Below are positions 1-6,286 of a stretch of 24,278 nt of DNA, piece after piece (the stretch's first letter is position 1; each line of letters opens with the position of its first letter). Source of the DNA: Acidimicrobiia bacterium (GTDB lineage: Bacteria; Actinomycetota; Acidimicrobiia; IMCC26256; JAENVU01). A program made the translations under genes and the position numbers. Location: contig JADGON010000121.1 in NCBI GenBank assembly GCA_017882945.1, forward strand, positions 1 through 24,278. Reading direction: 5' to 3'. The notes beneath the pieces are model-generated. The model was given only the letters and a program-made list of their open reading frames with translations. It was not told the origin of the DNA and ran no database searches.

Positions 1-1
1 A

Positions 2-61
2 CCGACAACCGAAGACCTCGCGGCGCTCGACGCCATCGCGCCGCGCGGCACGCGCGCGTAG
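2..61 (+). CDS. 3' end of an upstream gene, possibly aldo/keto reductase (partial)
   Basis: An open frame enters from the left edge and stops at TAG 59-61, giving 19 residues that end LAALDAIAPRGTRA. The LDAIAP.G pattern resembles the C-terminus of many aldo/keto reductases, where a similar segment closes the last helix. So little of the protein is visible that the family call is only a suggestion. The gene would lie on the same strand as the kinase homologue that follows, about 70 bp upstream of it. Confidence 0.35.
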   Translation, partial: PTTEDLAALDAIAPRGTRA

Positions 62-117
62 ACGGGAGCGATCGAGCCGGGACGCCACGGGTCGCGCCGA
101 TCGGCCGGCGTGGGGAC

Positions 118-123
118 TACCGT
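118..123 (+). promoter_or_regulatory. -10 box (TACCGT) for a leaderless start at 131
   Basis: TACCGT fits the actinobacterial TAnnnT -10 pattern and ends 7 nt before the ATG at 131. Transcription would then begin at or next to the start codon. The same spacing is seen at 3202, 13529 and 18442. No convincing -35 box is visible. The box favours the ATG at 131 over the in-frame GTG at 110. Confidence 0.5.
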
Positions 124-130
124 CGGCGCC

Positions 131-1468
131 ATGTCTCAGACCCCCCAACCACCCCTCGGAGGGCGCTACGAGCTGCGGCGCCAGCTCGCGTCGAGCCCCG
201 CGGCGCGCGTCTACCTCGCGCAGGACCTCGAGCTCGGGCGTCCCGTCGCGATCAAGGTGCTCGGGCCGGAGCTGGCGCGCGACCCCCAGGTCGTCGAGCG
301 GTTCCGCCAGGCTGCGAACGCCGCGGCGTCCGTCCACGACCCGCGCATCGTCACCATCTACGACTGGGGCGACGATCAGGGCGCGGTCTACGTGGCGATG
401 GAGCTCGTCGACGGGCCGAGCCTCGCCGACACCCTGCGCGATGCCCGCCGGCTCGGGGTGGTGCAGACGATCAACATGGGCGTGAGCGTGGCCCAGGCGC
501 TCGACGCCGCGCACGCCGCCGGGCTCGTGCACGGCAGCCTCAAGCCGCGCGACGTGTTGCTCGCGAACGACGGCTCGGTGAAGGTGACCGACTTCGGCAC
601 CGCGACCGCGGGGCTCGCCTCGCTCGCCGGGCCGGCGGCCGCCGCCACCTACGACTCACCGGAGCAGCTCCAGGGCCAGCCCGCCGACGCGCGCTCGGAC
701 CTCTACGCGCTGGGTGCGCTGCTTTACGAAGCCCTCACCGGCACGCCGCCGTTCACCGGGCCGGACGCGGTGACGATCACGCAGCGCAAGCTCAACGACC
801 GCGTCGTGCCCGCGTCCGCGGCGACACCCGGCGTGCCGCCCGGGTTCGACGCGATCATCGACCGGCTGCTCGAGCGCGACCCCTCGCGCCGGTACGCGAC
901 GGGCGCCGAGGTGGCCACCGACCTCGTCCGGCTCGGCGAGACCGTGGAAGTCCCGCTGGCGGCGCCGACCCAGGCGCTGCCCGTCGTCCCGCCGGCCGCG
1001 GCGGCACCGGTCGCCACACCGCCACCCCCGCCGGAGAAGAAGAAGCGCAGCGCGACCGGTTGGATCATCGCCGCGATCGTGATCCTCGTCCTGGCCGTCG
1101 GCGGGCTGGTGGCGTGGGCGGTCAGCCAGGACAACAGCAACAAGGCGGAGCAGGTCCAGGTGCCGGCGGTCGTCGGCGCGCGTGAAACCGCGGCGTCGGC
1201 CACCATCGAAGCGGCCGGGCTCAGCGCGACCACCGTGCCCGAGCCGAACGACAGCTTCGCCAAGGGCCTCGTGTTCTCGCAGGCTCCCGCCGCGGGGACC
1301 AAGGCGCGCAAGGGATCGGTGGTCGTCCTCAAGGTGAGCTCCGGTCCGACGACCACGACCACGTCGAGCACCTCGAGCACGTCGACCAGCACCACCTCCA
1401 CCACGAGCACCACGTCGACCTCGACGACGACCACGACGACGGCACCCCCCACGACCACCACCACCTGA
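131..1468 (+). CDS. PASTA-domain Ser/Thr kinase homologue, predicted pseudokinase
   Basis: The 445-residue protein has a PknB-like kinase fold (about 15-275), a proline-rich linker, one transmembrane helix (about 310-331), one extracellular PASTA domain (about 343-405) and a 40-residue Thr/Ser tail. The fold is clear from VAIK (K42), DFG (D154), the SPEQ segment and the DLYALG helix. Several catalytic features are missing. The glycine loop reads LASSPAARVYLA with no glycine, the alpha-C glutamate is alanine (A61), HRD is HGS (Ser136 for the catalytic Asp), and the following Asn is Asp141. In this family such losses normally abolish phosphotransfer, so I infer a membrane pseudokinase that senses cell-wall fragments through PASTA or scaffolds partners. 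The ATG at 131 is chosen over GTG 110 because of the upstream -10 box. The gene ends at a strong hairpin. Confidence 0.88.
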   Translation: MSQTPQPPLGGRYELRRQLASSPAARVYLAQDLELGRPVAIKVLGPELARDPQVVERFRQAANAAASVHDPRIVTIYDWGDDQGAVYVAMELVDGPSLADTLRDARRLGVVQTINMGVSVAQALDAAHAAGLVHGSLKPRDVLLANDGSVKVTDFGTATAGLASLAGPAAAATYDSPEQLQGQPADARSDLYALGALLYEALTGTPPFTGPDAVTITQRKLNDRVVPASAATPGVPPGFDAIIDRLLERDPSRRYATGAEVATDLVRLGETVEVPLAAPTQALPVVPPAAAAPVATPPPPPEKKKRSATGWIIAAIVILVLAVGGLVAWAVSQDNSNKAEQVQVPAVVGARETAASATIEAAGLSATTVPEPNDSFAKGLVFSQAPAAGTKARKGSVVVLKVSSGPTTTTTSSTSSTSTSTTSTTSTTSTSTTTTTTAPPTTTTT

Positions 1469-1484
1469 CCCCCCCTCTCTCGTT

Positions 1485-1527
1485 TTGGCGTCACTTACCC
1501 ACGCATTTCGTGGGTAAGTGACGCCAA
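1485..1527. terminator. Perfect 19-bp inverted repeat between convergent genes
   Basis: The arms at 1485-1503 and 1509-1527 are perfectly complementary over 19 bp, with a 5-nt loop (CATTT). The stem lies between the stops of the kinase homologue (1468) and the sulfatase (1539), so it can act on both transcripts. Neither side has a real U-tract, only TTTT next to the left arm. It therefore resembles the U-less hairpins common in Actinobacteria, but it could also be one copy of a dispersed palindromic repeat. Confidence 0.75.
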
Positions 1528-1538
1528 GACCGAAGGGG

Positions 1539-3086
1539 TTACTGGTCGGCGGTGCGGCAGCCGGCGCCGGAGCAGGTCTCGAGCGCGACCAGCTGGGTGT
1601 GCAGGTTCGCGAGCAGTGCGGGTGAGGCAGTAGCGGCAATGTTGTCGAGCTCGTACGGGTCCACGGTGTGGTCGTAGAGCTCCTTCTCTCCGGTGACGAG
1701 CTCGACGTAGGTGTACCGGGCCGTGCGCACCGCGTGGTACTCGGGGATCGCCTGCGCCGCCGCGGGTGCCGGGACCTGGTCGCCGTCCGGTGGCTCCTGC
1801 GGACCTGAGCCCGGAGCCTCCGTGCCCCCCTGCTGCCAGTGCTCCACGAGGTAGGCGTGGCGCCAGGTGCTCACGGCCGGCGGGTTCGCGCCGAGCAACG
1901 GAGCCAACGACCGACCGTCGACGAACGACGGTGTGGCTGCGCCGGCGAGCGCCGCGAACGTCGGTGCGTAGTCCACGTTCCCCGTGATGTGCGCCCGCTT
2001 GGCGTTCTTCGGCACGCCGGGGCCGCGCACGATCAGCGGCACGTGGATGTCCTCCTCGTACGCGGTCTGCTTCCCCTGCGGCAAGCGGTGCTGGCCGAGG
2101 TGGAACCCGTTGTCCGACGTGAAGACGATGTAGGTGTTCGCGAGCTGACCATTCGTCTTGAGCGTCGCGATCAGCTGGCCGATCGAGCGGTCCACCGCCT
2201 GCAACGACTGGATGCGCTTGCGGTAGAGGGCGTCGGTCTTGGCCTGCGTCGCCGCGTCGAGCAGCGGCTTCGCCTGCACCCACGCCGGCTTGTCACTGAC
2301 GTCAGCCTCGTTGTAGCTCGGAGTGCGGGGCGCGGTCGCGCCCGGGAAGAGGTTCGCGTCCCTCGGCGCCGGGGTGGCCGGGGCGTGCGGCGCGTAGACC
2401 GCGAGGTAGGCGAAGAACGGCTGGCCGGCCTGGGCGGCGCGGGTCATGAAGTCCTGGGTCTTCTTCGTGTAGACGGTCGTGCCGTAGTCCTTGGCCTTCT
2501 TGCCGTACGAGACGAGCGTGCCGTTCTCGTTGAGCGTGTAGTTGAACTCCGAGTAGGGGTTGCCCTTGACCGAGCTGTCGAACTCGGTCCAGCCCGGGGG
2601 CACGTACGTGTCGCCGGCGGTGTTCGGGTACCCGTTCAGGTACTTCCCGATGAGCGCGGTGCGGTAGCCGGCGCCCTGGAGCCAGGTCGCCACCGTCGAG
2701 GTCTCCACCCCGTTCGCGTGCGCGGTGGCGAACCCGCCGTTGGACCCGCCGTTGGTCTCGACGCCCGTGTTGTGCGAGTACTGGCCGCGCAAGGTCGTGG
2801 TGCGAGACGGGCAGCAGAGCGACACGCTCACGAAGTTGTTGTTGAACGTCACGCCCTGCTTCACGAGCTTCGACTGCAGGGACGGCATCTGCGCGATCTC
2901 GCCCATGTCGAGGTCGTCGGTCAGCACGAACAAGATGTTCGGCTTCGCGGCCACCGCCGCGTTCGCCGGCGCCGACCCGGGCGTGCTGCCGCCGATCACC
3001 GCGGCCAGCGCAACCACGATCGCGGTGCTCACCGCGACGATCCCCGCCAGTCGAACCCTCGAACCTCGCTTGCTGCGGTCGGTCAT
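1539..3086 (-). CDS. Secreted sulfatase (arylsulfatase / GlcNAc-6-sulfatase type)
   Basis: The 515-residue protein hydrolyses sulfate esters. An N-terminal signal peptide (basic start, hydrophobic 12-32, then Ala-rich) indicates export. The alkaline-phosphatase-superfamily core starts with NILFVLTDDLD, where D57 and D58 are metal ligands. It carries the sulfatase signature CCPSRTTTLRG at 91-101, with C91 as the residue converted to formylglycine in the C-x-P-x-R motif. LIGKYLNGY, APHAP and FTSDNGFHLGQH supply the usual Lys, His and Asp/Asn active-site positions. The C-terminal KELYDHTVDPYELDN is typical of N-acetylglucosamine-6-sulfatase-like members. The ATG at 3086 is preceded by AGGGGGG, a reasonable ribosome-binding site. 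A formylglycine-generating enzyme is needed but is not in this window. The divergent neighbour is a TauD-family dioxygenase, which hints at sulfate-ester scavenging. The exact substrate cannot be read from sequence. Confidence 0.93.
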   Translation of the reverse strand: MTDRSKRGSRVRLAGIVAVSTAIVVALAAVIGGSTPGSAPANAAVAAKPNILFVLTDDLDMGEIAQMPSLQSKLVKQGVTFNNNFVSVSLCCPSRTTTLRGQYSHNTGVETNGGSNGGFATAHANGVETSTVATWLQGAGYRTALIGKYLNGYPNTAGDTYVPPGWTEFDSSVKGNPYSEFNYTLNENGTLVSYGKKAKDYGTTVYTKKTQDFMTRAAQAGQPFFAYLAVYAPHAPATPAPRDANLFPGATAPRTPSYNEADVSDKPAWVQAKPLLDAATQAKTDALYRKRIQSLQAVDRSIGQLIATLKTNGQLANTYIVFTSDNGFHLGQHRLPQGKQTAYEEDIHVPLIVRGPGVPKNAKRAHITGNVDYAPTFAALAGAATPSFVDGRSLAPLLGANPPAVSTWRHAYLVEHWQQGGTEAPGSGPQEPPDGDQVPAPAAAQAIPEYHAVRTARYTYVELVTGEKELYDHTVDPYELDNIAATASPALLANLHTQLVALETCSGAGCRTADQ

Positions 3087-3201
3087 GGTCCCCCCTGCGA
3101 TCGGCCAGTCCCGGTCGTTCCCGCGTGCACTCTCCCAGGCCAGTGTGAGCCCGATGTGAAGGGAGTGTCCAGGCCTCGTGGCCCGGCCCCGGCATTGCCC
3201 G

Positions 3202-3207
3202 TAGCCT
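3202..3207 (+). promoter_or_regulatory. -10 box (TAGCCT) for a leaderless dioxygenase transcript
   Basis: TAGCCT ends 6 nt before the GTG at 3214, so the predicted transcript starts at the start codon. The same hexamer occurs before the acyl-CoA synthetase (13529) and glpD (18442). No Shine-Dalgarno sequence precedes this GTG, which supports leaderless translation. The 127-bp gap to the divergent sulfatase holds no other clear signal. Confidence 0.5.
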
Positions 3208-3213
3208 GGGGCC

Positions 3214-4128
3214 GTGACCGTCGCGGAGCTGCCGCTCGTCCCCGTGCCCGCCCTGCCCGAGGGTGAGCCGTACCGCCGGATCACGGTCGAGCGCCTCGCC
3301 GGGCCGTGCGGGGCCGTCATCGGTGGTGCGGACCTCGCCGAGGATCTCGACGACCGCACGATCAGCGAGATCCGCCGGGCGATCCTCGACCACGGTGTCG
3401 TCTTCTTCCGCGGCCAGTCACTGACTCCGGCCCGGCAGGTCGCGTTCAGCCGTCGGTTCGGTCCGTACAGCCCGGTGCCGTTCGTCTCTCCGATCCCGGA
3501 GCACGACGAGGTCATCGCCGTCGTGCGCGAGCCGACCGAGCGTCAGGGCTTCGCGTTCGGCGGCATCTGGCACTCGGACTTCTCGTTCCTCCCCGAGCCG
3601 CCGATGGGCTCGATCCTCCACGCGCTCGAGGTGCCGCCATACGGGGGCGACACCCTCTGGGCGAACCAGTACCTCGCGTTCGAGACGCTGTCTCCGGGGT
3701 TGCAGCAGACGGTTCGAGGGCTCACCGGCGTCCACAGCGCGCGCAACGCCTACTCACCGAAGATGCAGGCGATCCACGATCAGTTCGAAGGCATGACCGT
3801 GCAGACGAGTGAGGCCGCGAACGAGGTCCGGAACCATCCCGCGGTGCGCGTGCACGGCGAGACCGGGCGCGAAGCGTTGTACCTGAACCAGCAGTACACG
3901 ATCGGACTTGACCGGTGGTGGCCGCACGAGGCGAAGGCGCTGCTCGACCTGCTGTTCCAGCACTCCACCCAGCCCGCCTTCACCTGCCGCTGGCGCTGGG
4001 CCGTCGGCGACGTCGCGTTCTGGGACAACCGCTGCATGCAGCACATGGTGATGGCCGACGCCGAAGGGCACCGCCGCGCGATGCACCGGACGACGGTCGC
4101 CGGCGAAGCGCCGATCTCGCCGCAGTGA
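3214..4128 (+). CDS. TauD/TfdA-family 2-oxoglutarate-dependent dioxygenase
   Basis: The 304-residue protein matches the usual length of this Fe(II)/2-oxoglutarate family, which hydroxylates taurine, alkyl sulfates, chlorophenoxyacetates and similar acids. The iron ligands are visible as H120-x-D122 in WHSDFSF and H277 in WDNRCMQHMV. R292 in MHRTTV is the expected 2-oxoglutarate carboxylate ligand. GVVFFRGQ and the GGDTLWANQY segment are also typical. Start GTG 3214 is favoured by the leaderless-type -10 box. Divergent orientation with a sulfatase suggests a role like alkylsulfatase AtsK or TauD in sulfur acquisition, but this rests on context only, and a catabolic role on an aryloxy acid is equally possible. 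It converges on the carotenoid oxygenase gene with a 31-bp gap. Confidence 0.93.
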   Translation: MTVAELPLVPVPALPEGEPYRRITVERLAGPCGAVIGGADLAEDLDDRTISEIRRAILDHGVVFFRGQSLTPARQVAFSRRFGPYSPVPFVSPIPEHDEVIAVVREPTERQGFAFGGIWHSDFSFLPEPPMGSILHALEVPPYGGDTLWANQYLAFETLSPGLQQTVRGLTGVHSARNAYSPKMQAIHDQFEGMTVQTSEAANEVRNHPAVRVHGETGREALYLNQQYTIGLDRWWPHEAKALLDLLFQHSTQPAFTCRWRWAVGDVAFWDNRCMQHMVMADAEGHRRAMHRTTVAGEAPISPQ

Positions 4129-4132
4129 CGAC

Positions 4133-4176
4133 GGATCCCCTCACCGGCATCGCGTCGGGTCAGGGAGTGGGGATCC
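4133..4176. terminator. Hairpin between convergent dioxygenase and carotenoid oxygenase genes
   Basis: GGATCCCC (4133-4140) is complementary to GGGGATCC (4169-4176). CAC/GTG and CCG/CGG pairs inside can extend the stem. It begins just after the dioxygenase stop and covers the last codons of the carotenoid oxygenase on the other strand, so it may terminate both transcripts. The 28-nt interior and lack of a U-tract keep confidence moderate. Confidence 0.45.
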
Positions 4177-5518
4177 AGTTGCCGTGGAAGCCGAACGGCA
4201 CGCGCGCGGGGAGATTGATCGTGGCGACGGGGTCGCCGGTGAAGTCCTGGGCGTCGAGGATCACCACGTCGGAGCGGTCCGTCGTCGCGTCGTAGACGTA
4301 GGACATCACCCAGCCGTCATCCTCCGCCGTCGCAGCGTCGCGCGGCACGAAGATCGGTTCGAGCGTCTGCCGCCCCGGCCCGTAGTCGTGCTCGACGGTC
4401 CTGCCCGCGACGAGGTCGTGCTTGATCGCCGGACCGCCGCCGGCGTCGAGGCTGCCGAACGTCGCGCCGTACCCGTAGCGGTTGCGCTGGCCCTGGAGCG
4501 TCTCGTTGAGGCGCGGGAACTCCTGAAGGTGGTCGTCGAGCGTCTCCTCGCGCACCTTGCCCTCGGCCGGGTCGAGCGTCCACCGCTCCAGTCGCGACGG
4601 GCCTTCGTTCGGGCCCTGACGGTTCTGGTTGAACATCGTCTCGTAGCGCACCGCGTCGAGCACGACCTGACCGTCGTCGAGGTCGTACGCGTTGAGCGGG
4701 TGGTAGAAGTAGCACGGCTCGATGTCGAACCAACGGACGTCGGAGCCGTCGGCTGCGGTGCTGCTTCGGGGCAGCAGTCCGATGCGCGCGCCGTACTCGT
4801 TGTTCCAGAAGTAGGGCAGCCGGGCTCCGCCCATCGCGGCTTCGAGGTCGAACGTGACCGGCAGGTCGAAGAGCAATGCGTACTTCTCGGTGAATGCCAT
4901 GTCGTGGACCATCGGCCCACCCGGCGTGTCGACGTCGACCACCTTCTGCACGCGACCGTCCCGCGAGAGGCTCATGTACCGGATCTTGTTCCCCCAGCCC
5001 CAGAAGTACGCCACGACGTGCCACTCGCCGGTGCGGGGATCACGCTTCGGGTGCGCGCTGAACGGGTGCTCGAGCGTCCCGGAGAAGTCGGATGGCCCCA
5101 CCGTGTCGAGCTCGTCGGTGAGCTCGATCGGCGGCGCTCCCGCCTCCACGATCGCGAACGTCTTCCCTGCGATCGCGACCACGTTGGTGTTGGCGGCGAA
5201 GATGCCCACGCTCTCCGGATAGGGCGACGGCGGAACGGGCTCGCCGAGCGCGGTGGCCACCTCGGGGCTGCGCACCCACCGGTTGCGGTACCAATCGGCC
5301 TTCCCGTCGCGCAGGCGCAGGCCGTGGACCATGCCGTCACCGGTGAACCAGTGGTACGTCGCCGGGTCCTGCTCGCCCACCGGGTTCGGGCCGTTGCGCA
5401 CGAGCCGCCCGTCGAGCTCCGCGGGGATCGTGCCGGTCACCGGAAGTTCCACGGCGGTGAGCTCTTCGCGGACCGGTCCGAAGTTGCCTTCGAGGTAGTG
5501 GTGGTCGGGTGTCGTCAT
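4160..5518 (-). CDS. Carotenoid cleavage oxygenase (RPE65/CCD family)
   Basis: The 452-residue protein is a seven-bladed propeller non-haem iron dioxygenase of the type that cleaves carotenoids, apocarotenoids or stilbene-like olefins. The four iron-binding histidines appear in their family contexts: H156 (SAHPKRD), H205 (MVHDMAFTE), H273 (YHPLNAYD) and H445 (PFGFHGNW). The N-terminal NFGPVREE and the GRLVRNGPNP segment are also hallmarks. There is no signal peptide, so it is probably cytosolic or membrane-associated. The ATG at 5518 overlaps the stop of the TetR gene upstream (ATGA, 4 bp), so both are on one transcript and translation is probably coupled. That overlap also rejects an upstream in-frame extension to 5674. 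The regulator probably senses the substrate or product of this enzyme. Which olefin is cut cannot be told. Confidence 0.95.
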   Translation of the reverse strand: MTTPDHHYLEGNFGPVREELTAVELPVTGTIPAELDGRLVRNGPNPVGEQDPATYHWFTGDGMVHGLRLRDGKADWYRNRWVRSPEVATALGEPVPPSPYPESVGIFAANTNVVAIAGKTFAIVEAGAPPIELTDELDTVGPSDFSGTLEHPFSAHPKRDPRTGEWHVVAYFWGWGNKIRYMSLSRDGRVQKVVDVDTPGGPMVHDMAFTEKYALLFDLPVTFDLEAAMGGARLPYFWNNEYGARIGLLPRSSTAADGSDVRWFDIEPCYFYHPLNAYDLDDGQVVLDAVRYETMFNQNRQGPNEGPSRLERWTLDPAEGKVREETLDDHLQEFPRLNETLQGQRNRYGYGATFGSLDAGGGPAIKHDLVAGRTVEHDYGPGRQTLEPIFVPRDAATAEDDGWVMSYVYDATTDRSDVVILDAQDFTGDPVATINLPARVPFGFHGNWIPTP

Positions 5519-6183
5519 GAGAGGTACCTCCGGTTCTGAACGATGTTCGACGCGCGGCCGAGCACCATCAATTGCGAGAGTGCGATGAACTCGTCGAGGC
5601 CGAACGTCTCGTCGGCGCCGGGCAGACCGCCGCCCCGCAGCCAGAGGTCGGCCAAGCCGTGCATGCTCGTCCACATCACCGATGCGAGCCGCGTCGAGTC
5701 GACGTCGGCGTGGAAGCCTTCGCGCTGCGCGGCCTCGACGATGTCCTGGAGCTGTTGGAACGAGTCGACGGACGCGGCAACGAAGGTCGGGTCGGTGACA
5801 TCGAGCCGCTCGGGTCGGAACATCACGGTGAAGACCCCTGGACTCCCGATCGCGAACTTCACGTACCCGCGGCCCGCGCCCGCGAGTCGATCGAGCGCGG
5901 TCGCGTCGTCGGTGAGTGCTCCGGTCTCCGCGTCGACCGCGGCGATGAGCTCGCGGAAGCCGTGCGCCGCGACCGTCGACAGCAACACCGCCAACGTCGG
6001 GAAGTGCCGGAGGGGTGCGCCGTGCGAGACCCCGGCCCTGCGGGCGATCGCCCGCAGGGTCAGCCCTTCGAGTCCCTGCTCGTCGAGCATCGCCCGGGCC
6101 GCGGCGACGAGTCGCGTCGCGGTCGTGGAGGTGCTGGTGGTGGGGGCCGGGCCGCGGGCTGCCGGGGGCGCGTCGATCACCAC
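5515..6183 (-). CDS. TetR-family regulator with WHG-type C-terminal domain
   Basis: About 222 residues. The N-terminal helix-turn-helix reads LTLRAIARRAGVSHGAPLRH (about 41-60) after a helix containing AARAMLDEQG. The C-terminal part (GYVKFAIGSPGVFTVMFRPE, then SMHGLADLWLRGG) matches the WHG-domain ligand pocket of TetR_C_33-type regulators. Tandem GTG codons at 6183 and 6180 are the likely starts. An open frame extends to 6348, but its Pro/Arg-rich residues look non-coding and would cross the operator-like repeat. The gene is followed with a 4-bp overlap by the carotenoid oxygenase, the obvious regulatory target. The inverted repeat at 6187-6216 next to the start suggests autoregulation. Confidence 0.88.
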   Translation of the reverse strand: MVIDAPPAARGPAPTTSTSTTATRLVAAARAMLDEQGLEGLTLRAIARRAGVSHGAPLRHFPTLAVLLSTVAAHGFRELIAAVDAETGALTDDATALDRLAGAGRGYVKFAIGSPGVFTVMFRPERLDVTDPTFVAASVDSFQQLQDIVEAAQREGFHADVDSTRLASVMWTSMHGLADLWLRGGGLPGADETFGLDEFIALSQLMVLGRASNIVQNRRYLS

Positions 6184-6186
6184 GTG

Positions 6187-6216
6187 GACACCGTCTCCCA
6201 ATCCGTAGACAGTGTC
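6187..6216. promoter_or_regulatory. Candidate TetR operator (10-bp arms, 10-bp spacer)
   Basis: GACACCGTCT (6187-6196) and AGACAGTGTC (6207-6216) are inverted with 9 of 10 positions matching, separated by 10 bp. The repeat sits immediately upstream of the tetR start. It overlaps TTGACA read on the minus strand (6218-6213), a consensus -35 box for tetR, although no good -10 follows it. A dimeric TetR bound here would block tetR-oxygenase transcription and is only about 34 bp from the cyclase -10 box. Confidence 0.6.
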
Positions 6217-6249
6217 AACCCTCCGGTTCGGGGCGTCATGACCGGTCGG

Positions 6250-6255
6250 TAGGCT
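6250..6255 (+). promoter_or_regulatory. -10 box (TAGGCT) for the cyclase gene
   Basis: TAGGCT fits TAnnnT and lies 31 nt before the GTG at 6287. Transcription would start near 6262, leaving a short leader of about 25-37 nt. The -35 region is not recognisable. Confidence 0.35.
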
Positions 6256-6286
6256 ACGCGGGCTTCGGGGACGAGCTTCGGGCGAA

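Noticed and set aside
1345..1465. Trinucleotide-like ACC/ACG repetition as a possible repeat array or CRISPR
   Set aside because: It encodes the Thr/Ser-rich tail of the PASTA protein, with irregular units and no spacers.
3087..3515. N-terminal extension of the sulfatase frame
   Set aside because: It would cover the dioxygenase start on the other strand and displace the signal peptide to mid-protein. ATG 3086 gives a normal secretory N-terminus.
5519..5674. N-terminal extension of the carotenoid oxygenase
   Set aside because: The extra 52 residues are Arg-rich and lie inside tetR. The family homology starts at MTTPDHHYLEGNFGPV.
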